DNA of 64,000 bases from Devosia nitrariae (GCF_030160115.1 NZ_BSNS01000024.1:496001-560000); one strand, 5' to 3'; counted from the stretch's first letter, positions 42,712 through 52,213 are shown. The notes: generated by a model from the letters alone, not told the origin. Numbers and translations are program-made.

Positions 42712-43176
42712 ATGCGAATGCTCCTCACCGCCCTCACCTTCGCGCTCGCTCTCGGCGGCTGCGTGCCGCTGGCCATGTTCGCCGACGGATCGAGCTCGTC
42801 CTACAGGGGCTTGCGTTCCGACTGGGGGACGTATGTCTCGAGCCGCGAGGTCAATGCTCTCTGCCTTTCACCCAAATTGCGGCTCGCCATCTGGGATTTC
42901 GAGGGACGTTTCGGGCGCAAGGTGGTGATGAGCTCGGGCTACAGGGACAGCCACCACAATGCGCAGGCTGGTGGAGCGAGCGATTCCTATCACACCAAGT
43001 GCATGGCGGCTGATTTCCACATTCCTGGCGTGCCCAAGGAAGAGCTCATCGCCTTTGCCATGCGCAACGGCTATGTGGGCGGGCTCGGCTGCTATCCAGG
43101 GCGGAAATTCATCCATATCGACGTACGCGACCGTCCGCGCGGTTACACCCGGCCGGTCACCTTCAGCGGCTGCTGA
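42712..43176 (+). CDS. Lipoprotein of the peptidase M15/DUF882 type
   Basis: A 154-residue exported protein with a lipobox LALGGC at residues about 11-16. The core shows VVMSSGYRDSHHNAQAGGAS followed by SYHTKCMAADFHIPG, and GGLGCYPGRKFIHIDVRDRP; the H-x-x-x-x-x-x-D and final H-x-D residues match M15A/VanX-like zinc peptidases (YcbK-like). It probably trims or binds peptidoglycan in the periplasm. No operon partners. Confidence 0.85.
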   Translation: MRMLLTALTFALALGGCVPLAMFADGSSSSYRGLRSDWGTYVSSREVNALCLSPKLRLAIWDFEGRFGRKVVMSSGYRDSHHNAQAGGASDSYHTKCMAADFHIPGVPKEELIAFAMRNGYVGGLGCYPGRKFIHIDVRDRPRGYTRPVTFSGC

Positions 43177-43249
43177 ATTTTCTCCACAAGCCTCCCGCAA
43201 ATGGGGTTGCGCGATGGGGGCAACCTCACTATACGGACGCAGCGCTCAG

Positions 43250-43324
43250 GCGCCCTTCGTCTATCGGTCAGGACGCCACCCTTTCACGGTGGAGAGAGGG
43301 GTTCGATTCCCCTAGGGCGTACCA
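43250..43324 (+). tRNA. tRNA-Glu (anticodon UUC)
   Basis: A 75-base gene: acceptor GCGCCCT/AGGGCGT, anticodon loop CTTTCAC, T arm with GGGG-TTCGATT-CCCC, encoded CCA. The anticodon TTC reads both Glu codons. Confidence 0.95.
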
Positions 43325-43374
43325 ACCCTTGCGGAGAGCGGCACATATATAGTAGTAGACCGAGCTTGGTTCAG

Positions 43375-43449
43375 GCGCCCATCGTCTAGCGGTCAGGACA
43401 CCACCCTCTCACGGTGGGGACAGGGGTTCGATTCCCCTTGGGCGTACCA
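43375..43449 (+). tRNA. tRNA-Glu (anticodon CUC)
   Basis: A 75-base gene, nearly identical to the previous one apart from the acceptor A-T pair, a few arm bases and the loop CTCTCAC with anticodon CTC. It lies 50 bases downstream, so the two are a tandem duplication whose anticodons differ. Confidence 0.95.
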
Positions 43450-43586
43450 AGCCACTTCTCTCGAAATCCCCGTCCCATCCGCCCACCTAGGCGCCGCTTG
43501 ATGCAGGCGAGGCGGGGAACGTGGCGTTGCTGCGCACGTTCCGTCGGTTGCGGCAAGGCCGCGCTTCCAGACCGACGGAGAAAACC

Positions 43587-43958
43587 ATGATCCAAGTCCT
43601 TGCGGCCCCCGGGCACGTCGCCGCCTTTCATCTGGCCGGGACCGTCACTGCCGGCGACTACGACCGCATGCTTCCCAGGATTGAGGAGAAACTCGAAACT
43701 CACGCAGACATCGGCGTGCTGGCTGACCTGACCGGGTTCGGCGACATGAGGGCCGGAGCAATCGTGCGTGATTTCCAGTACGGGCTCGGAAAGCTTGGAC
43801 AAGCGCACCGGTTCCGGCGTGCCGCAGTGATTTCCGACAAGCAGTGGATCAAGGCGGCAACCGAGATGACAGACAGGCTCTTCCCGCAGATCGAATCCCG
43901 GGTGTTCCCGGAGGACGAGCAGGACCTGGCCATGCGCTGGGTGGCGGACATCCAGTAG
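43587..43958 (+). CDS. SpoIIAA-like (STAS-fold) protein
   Basis: A 123-residue protein of the SpoIIAA-like family: VAAFHLAGTVTAGDYDRMLP, then DIGVLADLTGFGDMRAGAI and KQWIKAATEMTDRLFP. It has the STAS-like fold but no clear phosphorylatable Ser motif; function unknown. ACGGAG precedes ATG 43587. Confidence 0.85.
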   Translation: MIQVLAAPGHVAAFHLAGTVTAGDYDRMLPRIEEKLETHADIGVLADLTGFGDMRAGAIVRDFQYGLGKLGQAHRFRRAAVISDKQWIKAATEMTDRLFPQIESRVFPEDEQDLAMRWVADIQ

Positions 43959-44316
43959 CCGGATTTGGCCTCAAGCGTCCCGCGGACCCCGCGTCGTGCT
44001 TAAAAACGCCTCCATTTTCACTAACTGTCAGATGCCACTTGGGAACTTTCGAGCGCCGGCCCGCATTTCCATGCGAAATCGGGCCGCAATGAGGCCCGGA
44101 CACAAATTGGTCATATCTCTCGGCGAAGTCGCCGGCTCCGGGCCGAGCCGAGCCTGGACCTGTTTGTCAACCGGCTGCGCTAATGCGCTGATTATGAGAA
44201 AAAAATAGTAAATGCAATTGGTGCATATCTGCCATGCGAGAACCGCTTCATAAATCCCGGAGTTAGTCGATATCTGCTGGCATAAGAAGCTGCCTGCCAC
44301 CCAACAAGAGCATCAA
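43959..44316. other. Upstream region of the glucan operon
   Basis: No gene. The AT-rich part around 44195-44290 (AAAAAAATAGTAAATGCAA) probably holds the opgG promoter; no hexamer pair is clear enough to call. Confidence 0.4.
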
Positions 44317-45933
44317 GTGCAGTCCACACCCCCTTCCCCCTCCCTGTCGCGCCGCGCCCTGCTCGGGGCGTTCGGTTTTGGCGCCGCCCTCCTTTCATCA
44401 ACAGCCCTCACGCGCCTCGCCTTCGGGCAGGACGCCGAGGCTCCTCCGGAGCCATTCGAATTCTCGTTCGATATCCTGACCGAAGCCATGCGGCAGCGGG
44501 CCGAGACCGAGTACCGGCCGGTCATCGAAGAGCTTCCTGATTACGTCGAGGAGCTCGACTATGACTCCTACCGGCGCATCCAGTTCCGGCGCGAGCGCGG
44601 TAAGTGGGCCGACAGCGACAGTCCCTTCCACCTGCAGGCCTATCACCTGGGGTGGCTGTTCAAGGAGCCCGTGCACGTATTTGAGGTCAATGACGGCAAG
44701 GCGGGCCCATTCGTCTTCACGGCCAACGACTTTGAATTCCACGATCGGGCTGTTGCGACCGCCGCCGACGGGGTCGTACTGCCGGGCGTCGCCGGGATAC
44801 GGCTCAATTACCCGCTCAATACGCCTGAGACATTCGATGAGTTGATCTCGTTCCTCGGCGCCAGCTACTTCCGCGCGCTCGGGCGCGGTAACGCATATGG
44901 GTTGAGCGCTCGCGGACTCCTGCTCAATTCCTGGCGCGACGGGCCCGAGGAGTTCCCGCGCTTTACCGACTTCTACGTCGAACGGCCGGTGCCGGGCGAA
45001 CCGATGACGGTCTATGCCGCCCTCGACAGCCAGAGTGTCACCGGCGCCTACCGCTTCGTCATCTCGCCACCCTCCGAGGAGGTACAGGAGACCGTCGTTG
45101 AGGTGACGGCGCGCCTCTTCTTCCGCCAGGATGTGGCCGAGCTCGGAATTGCGCCGCTGACGTCCATGTTCCTGTTCGCCGAAAGCAATCGGTCCGATTT
45201 CGACGACTATCGGCCGCAGGTGCACGACAGCAACGGCCTCTTTCTACGCCGCTCCAATGGCGAACCCATGTGGCGGGCGCTCAACAACCCACCAACGCTA
45301 GGCAATTCCTATTTCGGTGACGTCAATCCCCTGGCATTCGGCCTCGAGCAACGAGGACGCTCCTTCGAGGAATATCAGGATTCCGGCGCCCATTACGAGC
45401 GCCGCCCGTCGCTGCGCGTCGAGCCGGTCGGTGAATGGGGCGAAGGGGCCGTGCGGCTCATCGAGGTTCCGGCCGATCTCGAAGCAGAAGACAACATCGT
45501 CGCCTTCTGGGTACCGGCAGAGCCTGCAACCGCAGGCACCTCTCGGGAGTTCTCATATCTGCTGCGCTGGGGCGATCTGCTGCCCGATTCCCCCGATTGG
45601 GGGCATGTGGTGGAGACTCGCACCGGCCAGGGTGGCGTCTCGGGCGTCGAGAATGCGGAAACCTTGCGCAAATTCGTCATCGATTTTGCCGGCGGACCGC
45701 TCGCCGATCTCGACCCGGAGGCGGAACCGGAGCTTGCTGCCGAAGTCTCGGGTGCCGAGCTCCTGCATGCGACAGTCTCACGGATCGATGCGAACGGGGT
45801 CTGGCGTGCCGTCATCGACGTCGATGCAGAAGGCAGCGATCTCGTCGAGCTTGTCGCCTCGGTGCGTGACGATTCCGGTCGCAAATTGACCGAAACCTGG
45901 CTCTATCAGTGGAGAGCGCGGCATGAAGCATGA
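44317..45933 (+). CDS. opgG: Glucan biosynthesis protein G/D (periplasmic)
   Basis: A 538-residue periplasmic protein of the MdoG/OpgG family, needed to make branched osmoregulated periplasmic glucans. The start has a Tat signal (LSRRALLGAFGFGAALL, residues about 10-27) and the mature part begins after AFGQ. Typical motifs include YDSYRRIQFR, FHLQAYHLGWLF and LRWGDLLPDSP. The start is GTG at 44317 with only a weak ribosome site. A Tat signal is more like OpgD than OpgG, so the exact paralogue is open. The next ORF overlaps its end. Confidence 0.92.
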   Translation: MQSTPPSPSLSRRALLGAFGFGAALLSSTALTRLAFGQDAEAPPEPFEFSFDILTEAMRQRAETEYRPVIEELPDYVEELDYDSYRRIQFRRERGKWADSDSPFHLQAYHLGWLFKEPVHVFEVNDGKAGPFVFTANDFEFHDRAVATAADGVVLPGVAGIRLNYPLNTPETFDELISFLGASYFRALGRGNAYGLSARGLLLNSWRDGPEEFPRFTDFYVERPVPGEPMTVYAALDSQSVTGAYRFVISPPSEEVQETVVEVTARLFFRQDVAELGIAPLTSMFLFAESNRSDFDDYRPQVHDSNGLFLRRSNGEPMWRALNNPPTLGNSYFGDVNPLAFGLEQRGRSFEEYQDSGAHYERRPSLRVEPVGEWGEGAVRLIEVPADLEAEDNIVAFWVPAEPATAGTSREFSYLLRWGDLLPDSPDWGHVVETRTGQGGVSGVENAETLRKFVIDFAGGPLADLDPEAEPELAAEVSGAELLHATVSRIDANGVWRAVIDVDAEGSDLVELVASVRDDSGRKLTETWLYQWRARHEA

Positions 45934-46078
45934 CTTTGGCGACCTGGACGTAAAGCCCGAGTACCAGTTGCCGGATGCTCCCCTGCCCATGCCCACGCAA
46001 GTGCTGGAGCACGCGCACAGCAGATCCTGGTTCGAGCACCTGCGATCTCTCTGGGTACTCCTGGCAATTCGCAACTAA
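45923..46078 (+). CDS. 51-residue ORF between opgG and opgH
   Basis: The ATG lies inside the last codons of opgG (11-base overlap), implying coupled translation, and the frame ends 30 bases before opgH. The peptide starts MKHDFGDLDVKPEYQLPDAP, continues LPMPTQVLEHAHSRSWFEHL and has no signal. The proline-rich LPDAPLPMPTQ resembles the N-terminal cytoplasmic segment of long OpgH proteins (which carry a similar P-x-AP-x-MP stretch), while the OpgH here lacks that segment. It may therefore be a separated OpgH N-terminal piece. Codon use is normal for the genome. Confidence 0.6.
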   Translation: MKHDFGDLDVKPEYQLPDAPLPMPTQVLEHAHSRSWFEHLRSLWVLLAIRN

Positions 46079-46108
46079 CCGGTCGCCAAGGCGAGAGAAG
46101 GTTCCTAG

Positions 46109-47818
46109 ATGGCTTCCGCCGCTGCAAACAGGGCAAGGCTGATCGCTGCTTCGGCGACGGTCTCGCTCCTGTCCACCTGGCTTTTCGTGCAGTTCAGCGC
46201 GCCCGGCGGGTTCAACACGCTCGACGGGCTGCGTGTGGCATTGGTGGCGATCAGCACCTTCTGGCTGAGCTGGGGCGCGCTTCTGGGCATAGCCGGACTC
46301 TTCTACCGCCCCAAGAACTCCGCTCCCCTCCCCCTGTCGCCTCCCGTCGGTCGCTGTGCGGTGGTGGTTCCCATCTACAATGAGGATCCGGTCGCCACCT
46401 TCTCGCGCATTGCCGCCATGAGCGCGGGGTTGAGCCGACTGGGCCTCCACGACCAGTTCGATTTTGTCGTGCTCTCGGATACGAATTCGCCCGAGATCAC
46501 TGCTGAGGAAATCGAATGGTTCGACCGGCTGGCGAGCCAGGCAGAGGCCCGGGGCCATTTCTTTTATCGGCGGCGCTCCGAGAACATCGGCCGCAAGTCC
46601 GGCAATGTCGAGGACTTCATCCGCCGATCCGGCGCGGCATACACCTATGCGGTCATTCTCGACGCCGACAGCCTGATGAGTCCCGAAACCCTGGTGCTGC
46701 TGGCCAGGCGCATGGACGCAGACCCCACTCTCGGGTTGCTGCAGACCGTGCCCAAGATCATCGGCGCACGTACGTTCTTCGGCCGCATCATCCAGTTCGG
46801 CGCCAGCTACTATTCATCGACGTTCGCGCGCGGAACCGCCCTCATCCAGGATGCTCAGGGCCCGTTCTGGGGGCACAACGCAATTGTGCGGATGACGGCA
46901 TTTGCGGACAATTGCGGCCTGCCGCGGCTTTCCGGCAAGCCGCCGTTCGGCGGGCAGATTCTCAGCCACGACTATGTGGAGGCTGCGCTACTTTCCCGGG
47001 CGGGCTGGAAGGTGGAAGTCGACCCTGACATCGACGGTTCCTTCGAGGAAGGGCCGGAAAACATCATCGAATATGCCAAGCGCGACCGGCGCTGGTGCCA
47101 GGGCAACCTCCAGCACGCCCGGCTGCTGACGGCGCCTGGCCTCCACTGGTGGAACCGCTTCACGTTCCTCCAAGGCATAATGGCTTATCTCGGCTCGCCC
47201 ATCTGGCTTGCGTTCCTGGCGGCCAGCATCCTGTCGGTCGGCATGCCGCGCACGAGCTACATCACCTTCAGCCAGCAGGTCGCCTCCAATATTGCGGCCT
47301 GGAGTCTGGTGGGGCTGATCACGTCGCTTCTGGTGCTGCCGAAGTTCTTGATCGTCATCTCGAGCGCTCTGAACGGAACTAACCGCAAGTTCGGAGGCAT
47401 GCGGGCGGTCCTCGCATCAGCGGGCACCGAGATCGTCTTTTCGAGTCTTATCGCACCGATAACGCTCCTCATGCAGACCCGATCGGTCTTCCAGGTCCTG
47501 TTCGGGATCGACGGCGGATGGCCGGCGACGAGCCGGAACGAGCGGAGTCTGACCCTCAAGCAGGCCTGGGAAGCCAGCTACTGGATCGTGATGATCGGTG
47601 CGGTCGTGCTTGCCGTCACCCTCGCCATTGCGCCCAATCTCTTCCTCTGGCTGCTGCCGGTCATCGTCCCGATGGCCCTGGCGCCCATGCTCATCGCCTA
47701 CAGCTCCATGGTTTCGGACGGTCGTGACGGTCTGCTGCTGATGACGGCAGAGGAATACAACGTCGTGCCGACCATCGATGCGCGCGACCGCGTGCGCAGC
47801 CACTGGCAGAGCGCATAA
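46109..47818 (+). CDS. opgH: Glucan beta-1,2 glucosyltransferase
   Basis: A 569-residue inner-membrane family-2 glycosyltransferase that builds and probably exports the glucan backbone from UDP-glucose. Two N-terminal helices lead to the catalytic domain: PIYNEDP, VLSDTNSPE, VILDADSLMSP (D-x-D), and KRDRRWCQGN (the QxxRW-type motif); several helices follow from about residue 350. Compared with about 850 residues for E. coli OpgH, the N-terminal cytoplasmic domain and part of the C-terminus are missing. It is 30 bases after the small ORF. Confidence 0.95.
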   Translation: MASAAANRARLIAASATVSLLSTWLFVQFSAPGGFNTLDGLRVALVAISTFWLSWGALLGIAGLFYRPKNSAPLPLSPPVGRCAVVVPIYNEDPVATFSRIAAMSAGLSRLGLHDQFDFVVLSDTNSPEITAEEIEWFDRLASQAEARGHFFYRRRSENIGRKSGNVEDFIRRSGAAYTYAVILDADSLMSPETLVLLARRMDADPTLGLLQTVPKIIGARTFFGRIIQFGASYYSSTFARGTALIQDAQGPFWGHNAIVRMTAFADNCGLPRLSGKPPFGGQILSHDYVEAALLSRAGWKVEVDPDIDGSFEEGPENIIEYAKRDRRWCQGNLQHARLLTAPGLHWWNRFTFLQGIMAYLGSPIWLAFLAASILSVGMPRTSYITFSQQVASNIAAWSLVGLITSLLVLPKFLIVISSALNGTNRKFGGMRAVLASAGTEIVFSSLIAPITLLMQTRSVFQVLFGIDGGWPATSRNERSLTLKQAWEASYWIVMIGAVVLAVTLAIAPNLFLWLLPVIVPMALAPMLIAYSSMVSDGRDGLLLMTAEEYNVVPTIDARDRVRSHWQSA

Positions 47819-47838
47819 ACCCCGCAGAGAACCAATCC

Positions 47839-49083
47839 TTGACGCACGAGCCCCAAGACATGCGCACCCTGTCGGCCGCCAGCACGACCCGAGCCGCCGA
47901 GAGCGGTGAAACCACGCTCGCCGACTACATCCCCGCGGCGCCAGCCGTGCCGGCGGCTCTCGCTGCCGGACGCGATCTGCGCCTTGATATGTTCCGTGGC
48001 CTCGCCCTGGTGATGATCTTCGTCAACCACGTGCCGGGGACGGTTTACGAGCGGCTGACCAGCCGCAATTTCGGCTTCTCCGACGCGGCCGAGGCGTTCG
48101 TACTGATGTCGGGTATCGCGGCCGGGCTTGCCTACTCGCACGGATTTGCCAACGGGCTCAACTGGCCGGCAGTCGCTAAGGTGTGGGCGCGGGCGCGTCA
48201 GCTCTATCTGGTGCAGATCACCATCACACTCTTGGCGCTCGCCGTGTTCGCCGCCGCGGCGCTCTGGTTCGACCGGCCCGAGATCCTGGCAAAGAACAAC
48301 GTCGCGGCGCTCTTCCAGAAGCCGCTATCGGTCATGATCGGCATCCCGACCATGCTGCACCAGTTGGGCTACTTCAACATCCTGCCGCTCTATATCACGC
48401 TGCTGTTGGTGACGCCGGTCCTCATCCTCGTCGGCCTGCGCCGACCCTGGCTGCTGCTCGGCCTGTCGGTCGCGCTGTGGATCGCGGCCGGCCAGTTCCG
48501 CCTCAACCTACCGAACTTCCCCAACCCCGGCGGCTGGTTCTTCAACCCCTTCTCCTGGCAGGTGCTGTTCGTGGTCGGGCTCCTCGCCGGCGTGGCGATG
48601 AAACAGGGACGGACGTTCTTTGCCTACAATGCCACGCTCTTCTGGGTCGCCGTCGGGTATCTCGTCCTGGTGCTGATCTGGGCGCGCGTGCCGGCAACGG
48701 CCGATATAGGCTGGGCGGCGCTGAACGGGCTGAGGAAGCTCGGCGCCCCGTTCTATCTTGTCGGCTTCGATAAGACGTTCCTGTCCCTGCCCCGCCTCTC
48801 CCACATCCTGGCGCTCGCCTACGTGCTGGCCTCGCTTGGCAGCATCAAGGCTTTCGCCGGCACGGCCTATGCGCAGCCGCTGATTCTCATGGGCCGCTAT
48901 GGACTGCCGGTCTTTGCCACCGGATCGGTGCTCAGCATGGTGCTGCAGACCGTCAGGTCCGGCACGACCGCCAATCCGTTAAGCGATGGAATGATCCTTG
49001 CCGGCGGCCTTGCCGCGCAGCTGGCCCTCGCCTGGTGCCTGTTCAAGACCAACGAGATGCGCGCAGCCGGGCAGAAAGCCTAG
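47839..49083 (+). CDS. opgC: OpgC-type glucan-modifying membrane protein
   Basis: A 414-residue membrane protein with about ten helices, starting (after a 45-residue loose N-terminus) with DLRLDMFRGLALVMIFVNHV, the OpgC family mark. OpgC proteins add succinyl or other acyl groups to periplasmic glucans. The frame begins at TTG 47839; an ATG at 47860 is an alternative, and neither has a strong ribosome site. It is 20 bases after opgH, so it is the last gene of the operon. Its TAG shares the bases CTAG with the stop of the convergent gene. Confidence 0.9.
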   Translation: MTHEPQDMRTLSAASTTRAAESGETTLADYIPAAPAVPAALAAGRDLRLDMFRGLALVMIFVNHVPGTVYERLTSRNFGFSDAAEAFVLMSGIAAGLAYSHGFANGLNWPAVAKVWARARQLYLVQITITLLALAVFAAAALWFDRPEILAKNNVAALFQKPLSVMIGIPTMLHQLGYFNILPLYITLLLVTPVLILVGLRRPWLLLGLSVALWIAAGQFRLNLPNFPNPGGWFFNPFSWQVLFVVGLLAGVAMKQGRTFFAYNATLFWVAVGYLVLVLIWARVPATADIGWAALNGLRKLGAPFYLVGFDKTFLSLPRLSHILALAYVLASLGSIKAFAGTAYAQPLILMGRYGLPVFATGSVLSMVLQTVRSGTTANPLSDGMILAGGLAAQLALAWCLFKTNEMRAAGQKA

Positions 49084-51020
49084 CCGATCGTCAGCACGAA
49101 GCGAATCACAAGGTCGCCCTCCCACCACATGGTGAAATTCGTGCCCCACTTGTTGTTGTGGAGGTTGAAGCGGATGCCGGCGGAGAGGTCGGGTGGCGCG
49201 GCCGAGAACGGCATGAAAGCTCTTCCCGCGGGCCCGACCAACGGCGCATCAAGCGGCTCGACCATAAAGGTTCCGGCCGACAGGGTCATAGCCACCGCTT
49301 CGACAGCCTGAAGCTGTCCGCCGCCGCGGTGGGCCACGCGGTCACCCGGCTGCCAAAGATCGAACTTGCGATAGCGCCAGCCGGTCGCGCCTTCGGGCGT
49401 GACCGAGAGAAAGCTCGCTTCGGGCATGCGGTTGGCCGGCTTGTTGCGCAGCGTCAGTTTCAGTAGCAAGCGCCTGTCGTCGAGAGCTTCTGCACCCAGT
49501 TCGATGCGCTCGGGCGCCCCGAGTATCCGATGTGCCTCATCGGGCATTGCCATAACCGACACCGGATTGCCGTCCGACCAGCCGCCGCCGATACGTCCCG
49601 GGGCAAACGTCTCGTGGCGCGCTGTCCGCGCTCCGGAAAGCCCGGGTTTGTCGTGGTCGAGGATCGCCCATTCGTCCCGATGCTGAAGGTAGGTGTCGAG
49701 GTGGGCCTCAAGCGCGGCGCTGTCGTAGCTTTCGTAGCGATAGGCGACCAGTGCGCCGTCCTTGCCCGTCAGGACGGCTCCGCCAGGCGCAACAATCTGC
49801 GTCACATCACCGGTCGTTGCGTCCAATGCGAGCGTCCAGCCGCCGATCTCCAAGAGCCGCTCGTCTTCGTCGACAATATCGGGCGTTGGCTTGGGTAACA
49901 GCTCATCGAGCCGCATGTGGGCTGTGCTGCGGTCTGCGGGAGCGAGTTCAGCGATCGCCTTGTCGATATAGGCTCGCTGCTCAGCCCAGGAGGCCTCGGT
50001 GAAAGCGAAGCGGTAGTCGCCGGCGCGGGCTGCTTCGAAGTCGGGGCGGTCCCAGGCCGTCTCGTCCCGAAGGTACGTCTTGATGTCTACGCCCCAGGTA
50101 TGCTCGGCCACCAGCGTCAGACCACGCCCGAAAGCGCGGCGCTGCGGCGTCAGATCGGCTTCGAAAGACTCGTAGAGCCGCTGCAGGGCCTTAAAGCGGG
50201 CGAGCTTGATGGGGTCGCTCGCTGCGCCGTGGATCCAGCTGTCGCCGATCTCGAGGTCGACGACTGGGAACTCCTCCCGCCGCTCCCACATCAGCACGCC
50301 GAAGGCATCGAGGGTCGACGCCCTGACCTCGACATCGGGGTGCTCGTGCACCATGTGGCGGTGCACCTCGACCGTCTGACCCACGCTTTGCGGGCCCATA
50401 TTGTCGTTGGTGTGGGCAAAGCTGAGCCCCACCTCCCCGCTTGGCGCAAACTGCGTCGCTCCATAGGAATTCTGGTACATGACGACGATCTCCTCTCCCG
50501 CGGGCGTGCGCCAGCGAAAGAGATCGGGGACATCAGGGACTGGGCTTGCTGTGTTGACTCCGAGGTGCAGGAAACGAACGCCCGCCTTGGCCAGGATCGG
50601 CACCATGCCCAGCGTGTGGCCGGGCACATCGGTCATCTTGGCTGCTATCGTCGCGATGCCGAACCGCTCGTCGAGCTCGCGGCCGATGGAAAGACCGGCC
50701 CGGAACAGGGCCGGCGACATCAGCTCTGTATGGGTGGTGAACGGCAGGGCATGCCAGCGGATGAGGCCGCGCTCGATGGCGCGCTCGAGCCGTGCGACCT
50801 TTTCGGCATCCTGAGTGTTGAGGTGGTCCCAGATCAGCCAGGCGCCGGTCGTCCAGACGAAGCGAGGATTGGCGGGATCTTCGGCATGGAAGTGCTCGCC
50901 GGTTGTCAGCGCCTGCGGGATGAACTGCTCGTGGTACTGACGCCGCACCCGTTCGGCATGGTCGGTAAAGCCGATGTCGAGATGGGTCTTGAAGACGAGA
51001 TGGATGGATTTTCCGGTCAT
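49080..51020 (-). CDS. DUF5054 / glycoside hydrolase 38-like protein
   Basis: A 646-residue cytoplasmic protein (no signal). It starts MTGKSIHLVFKTHLDIGFTD, where K-T-H-L-D-I-G-F-T matches the N-terminal metal site (H-x-D) of GH38 alpha-mannosidases; the middle carries MTDVPGHTLGMVPILAKAG and MYQNSYGATQFAPSG, and a beta-rich C-terminal half follows. It resembles DUF5054 proteins. Likely role: cleaving a sugar from an imported glycoside. Its ATG overlaps the LacI gene stop by 4 bases. The neighbouring importer lacks other glycosidases, so this may be the main one. Confidence 0.8.
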   Translation of the reverse strand: MTGKSIHLVFKTHLDIGFTDHAERVRRQYHEQFIPQALTTGEHFHAEDPANPRFVWTTGAWLIWDHLNTQDAEKVARLERAIERGLIRWHALPFTTHTELMSPALFRAGLSIGRELDERFGIATIAAKMTDVPGHTLGMVPILAKAGVRFLHLGVNTASPVPDVPDLFRWRTPAGEEIVVMYQNSYGATQFAPSGEVGLSFAHTNDNMGPQSVGQTVEVHRHMVHEHPDVEVRASTLDAFGVLMWERREEFPVVDLEIGDSWIHGAASDPIKLARFKALQRLYESFEADLTPQRRAFGRGLTLVAEHTWGVDIKTYLRDETAWDRPDFEAARAGDYRFAFTEASWAEQRAYIDKAIAELAPADRSTAHMRLDELLPKPTPDIVDEDERLLEIGGWTLALDATTGDVTQIVAPGGAVLTGKDGALVAYRYESYDSAALEAHLDTYLQHRDEWAILDHDKPGLSGARTARHETFAPGRIGGGWSDGNPVSVMAMPDEAHRILGAPERIELGAEALDDRRLLLKLTLRNKPANRMPEASFLSVTPEGATGWRYRKFDLWQPGDRVAHRGGGQLQAVEAVAMTLSAGTFMVEPLDAPLVGPAGRAFMPFSAAPPDLSAGIRFNLHNNKWGTNFTMWWEGDLVIRFVLTIG

Positions 51021-52072
51021 GATGCCGATCCGCGCTTGCCCACCGTGCCGCGTACGACGAGACGGGTTGGCACTGTCTCCTCCAGGGCCGGCGCACGCGG
51101 ATTCTTCAGTCGGCGCAGGATGAGGCGGACAAGCGCGCGCACGCGCAGGTCAAGGTCGATCTTGACGGTGGTCAGGTTGTAGCTCTTCCAATGGGCATGA
51201 TCGATGTCGTCGAAGCCGACAACCATGACATCCTCGGGCACGCGCAGCTTCAACTCGTGCCGCAAAGCATCCATCACGCCGAAGGCGCCGACGTCGTTGG
51301 CGGCAAAGACCGCGTCCACGCCTTCGCCCATGCGGAAGAGATCGAGCGTGGCCGCATAGGCAGTGTCGTATGTGAAATCGCCGGGGATCATAACCGGGGC
51401 CGGCAGGTTACGTTCGCGCAGGACGGTGCGCAGCGTTTGCTCGCGCGCCACGCTCGCCAGCGATCGCTCCAGCCCCGAGAGATAGCCGATGCTGCGCGCG
51501 CCATAGCCCTGCATCATGGCAATGGCCTGCTCGATGCCGTCGCGGGCAAGGACATTGAGGCTGTCGAAAAGATGCTCTCCGTCCGGCGCTTCGCCCACCT
51601 CAGTCCCGGTGGGATACCCGATATAGATCGGCACGGCATGGCCGAGCACCTTGGCGAGGGTCTGCGGCCGCACATTCTCGGTGTAGGCGATGACCGAATC
51701 GAGGTTGAAGCCACGCATGTAGGCGAGGAGCGTCGGATCGATGCTGTAATCGGTGCGCGTCTTGAAGAGCAGCGTGGCAAAGCCCTCGTTCTGCAGCGCC
51801 TTGGTCAGCGCGTCGATCTCCTGGCTTTCCCACGGACTGCACACGTCGGGCACAATGACGCCGACGAGGTGTGAGCGGCGTGTCACCAGGGCACGCGCGG
51901 CCCGGTCGGGCGCATAGCCCAGCGTCTGGGCCACGTCGAGGATATGGGCGCGCTTGTCGGCCTTGATCGAGGCCGCGGGATTGAAGGCACGCGAGACAGC
52001 CACACGCGATACCTTGGCCACCTTGGCCACCATCTCGGCGGTCGCCCGCGGCGGGCGTTCGGGTGCGTCCAA
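51017..52072 (-). CDS. LacI-family transcriptional regulator
   Basis: A 351-residue repressor. The helix-turn-helix is TAEMVAKVAKVSRVAVSRAF, slightly atypical in place of the usual V-A-x-x-A-G-V-S, followed by RAARALVTRRSHLVGVIVPD and the sensor domain with FAANDVGAFGVM and VGFDDIDHAHW. The frame starts at TTG 52072; no ATG with a good ribosome site is present before the DNA-binding domain. It is in an operon with the GH38-like gene and divergent from the importer operon at 52354-56927. Confidence 0.9.
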   Translation of the reverse strand: MDAPERPPRATAEMVAKVAKVSRVAVSRAFNPAASIKADKRAHILDVAQTLGYAPDRAARALVTRRSHLVGVIVPDVCSPWESQEIDALTKALQNEGFATLLFKTRTDYSIDPTLLAYMRGFNLDSVIAYTENVRPQTLAKVLGHAVPIYIGYPTGTEVGEAPDGEHLFDSLNVLARDGIEQAIAMMQGYGARSIGYLSGLERSLASVAREQTLRTVLRERNLPAPVMIPGDFTYDTAYAATLDLFRMGEGVDAVFAANDVGAFGVMDALRHELKLRVPEDVMVVGFDDIDHAHWKSYNLTTVKIDLDLRVRALVRLILRRLKNPRAPALEETVPTRLVVRGTVGKRGSAS

Positions 52073-52213
52073 TTTTGGTACCCTTCGTCGTCGTCATAAA
52101 TGCAAGCGTGTTCAAAATCTGGAAACGTCAAGCCCTTGCACGGCCCGAGATCCGGACCGGACGTGTGACATGTGCAGTGATATGCACCACTTTTCATGAA
52201 CTTTCCATGACAT

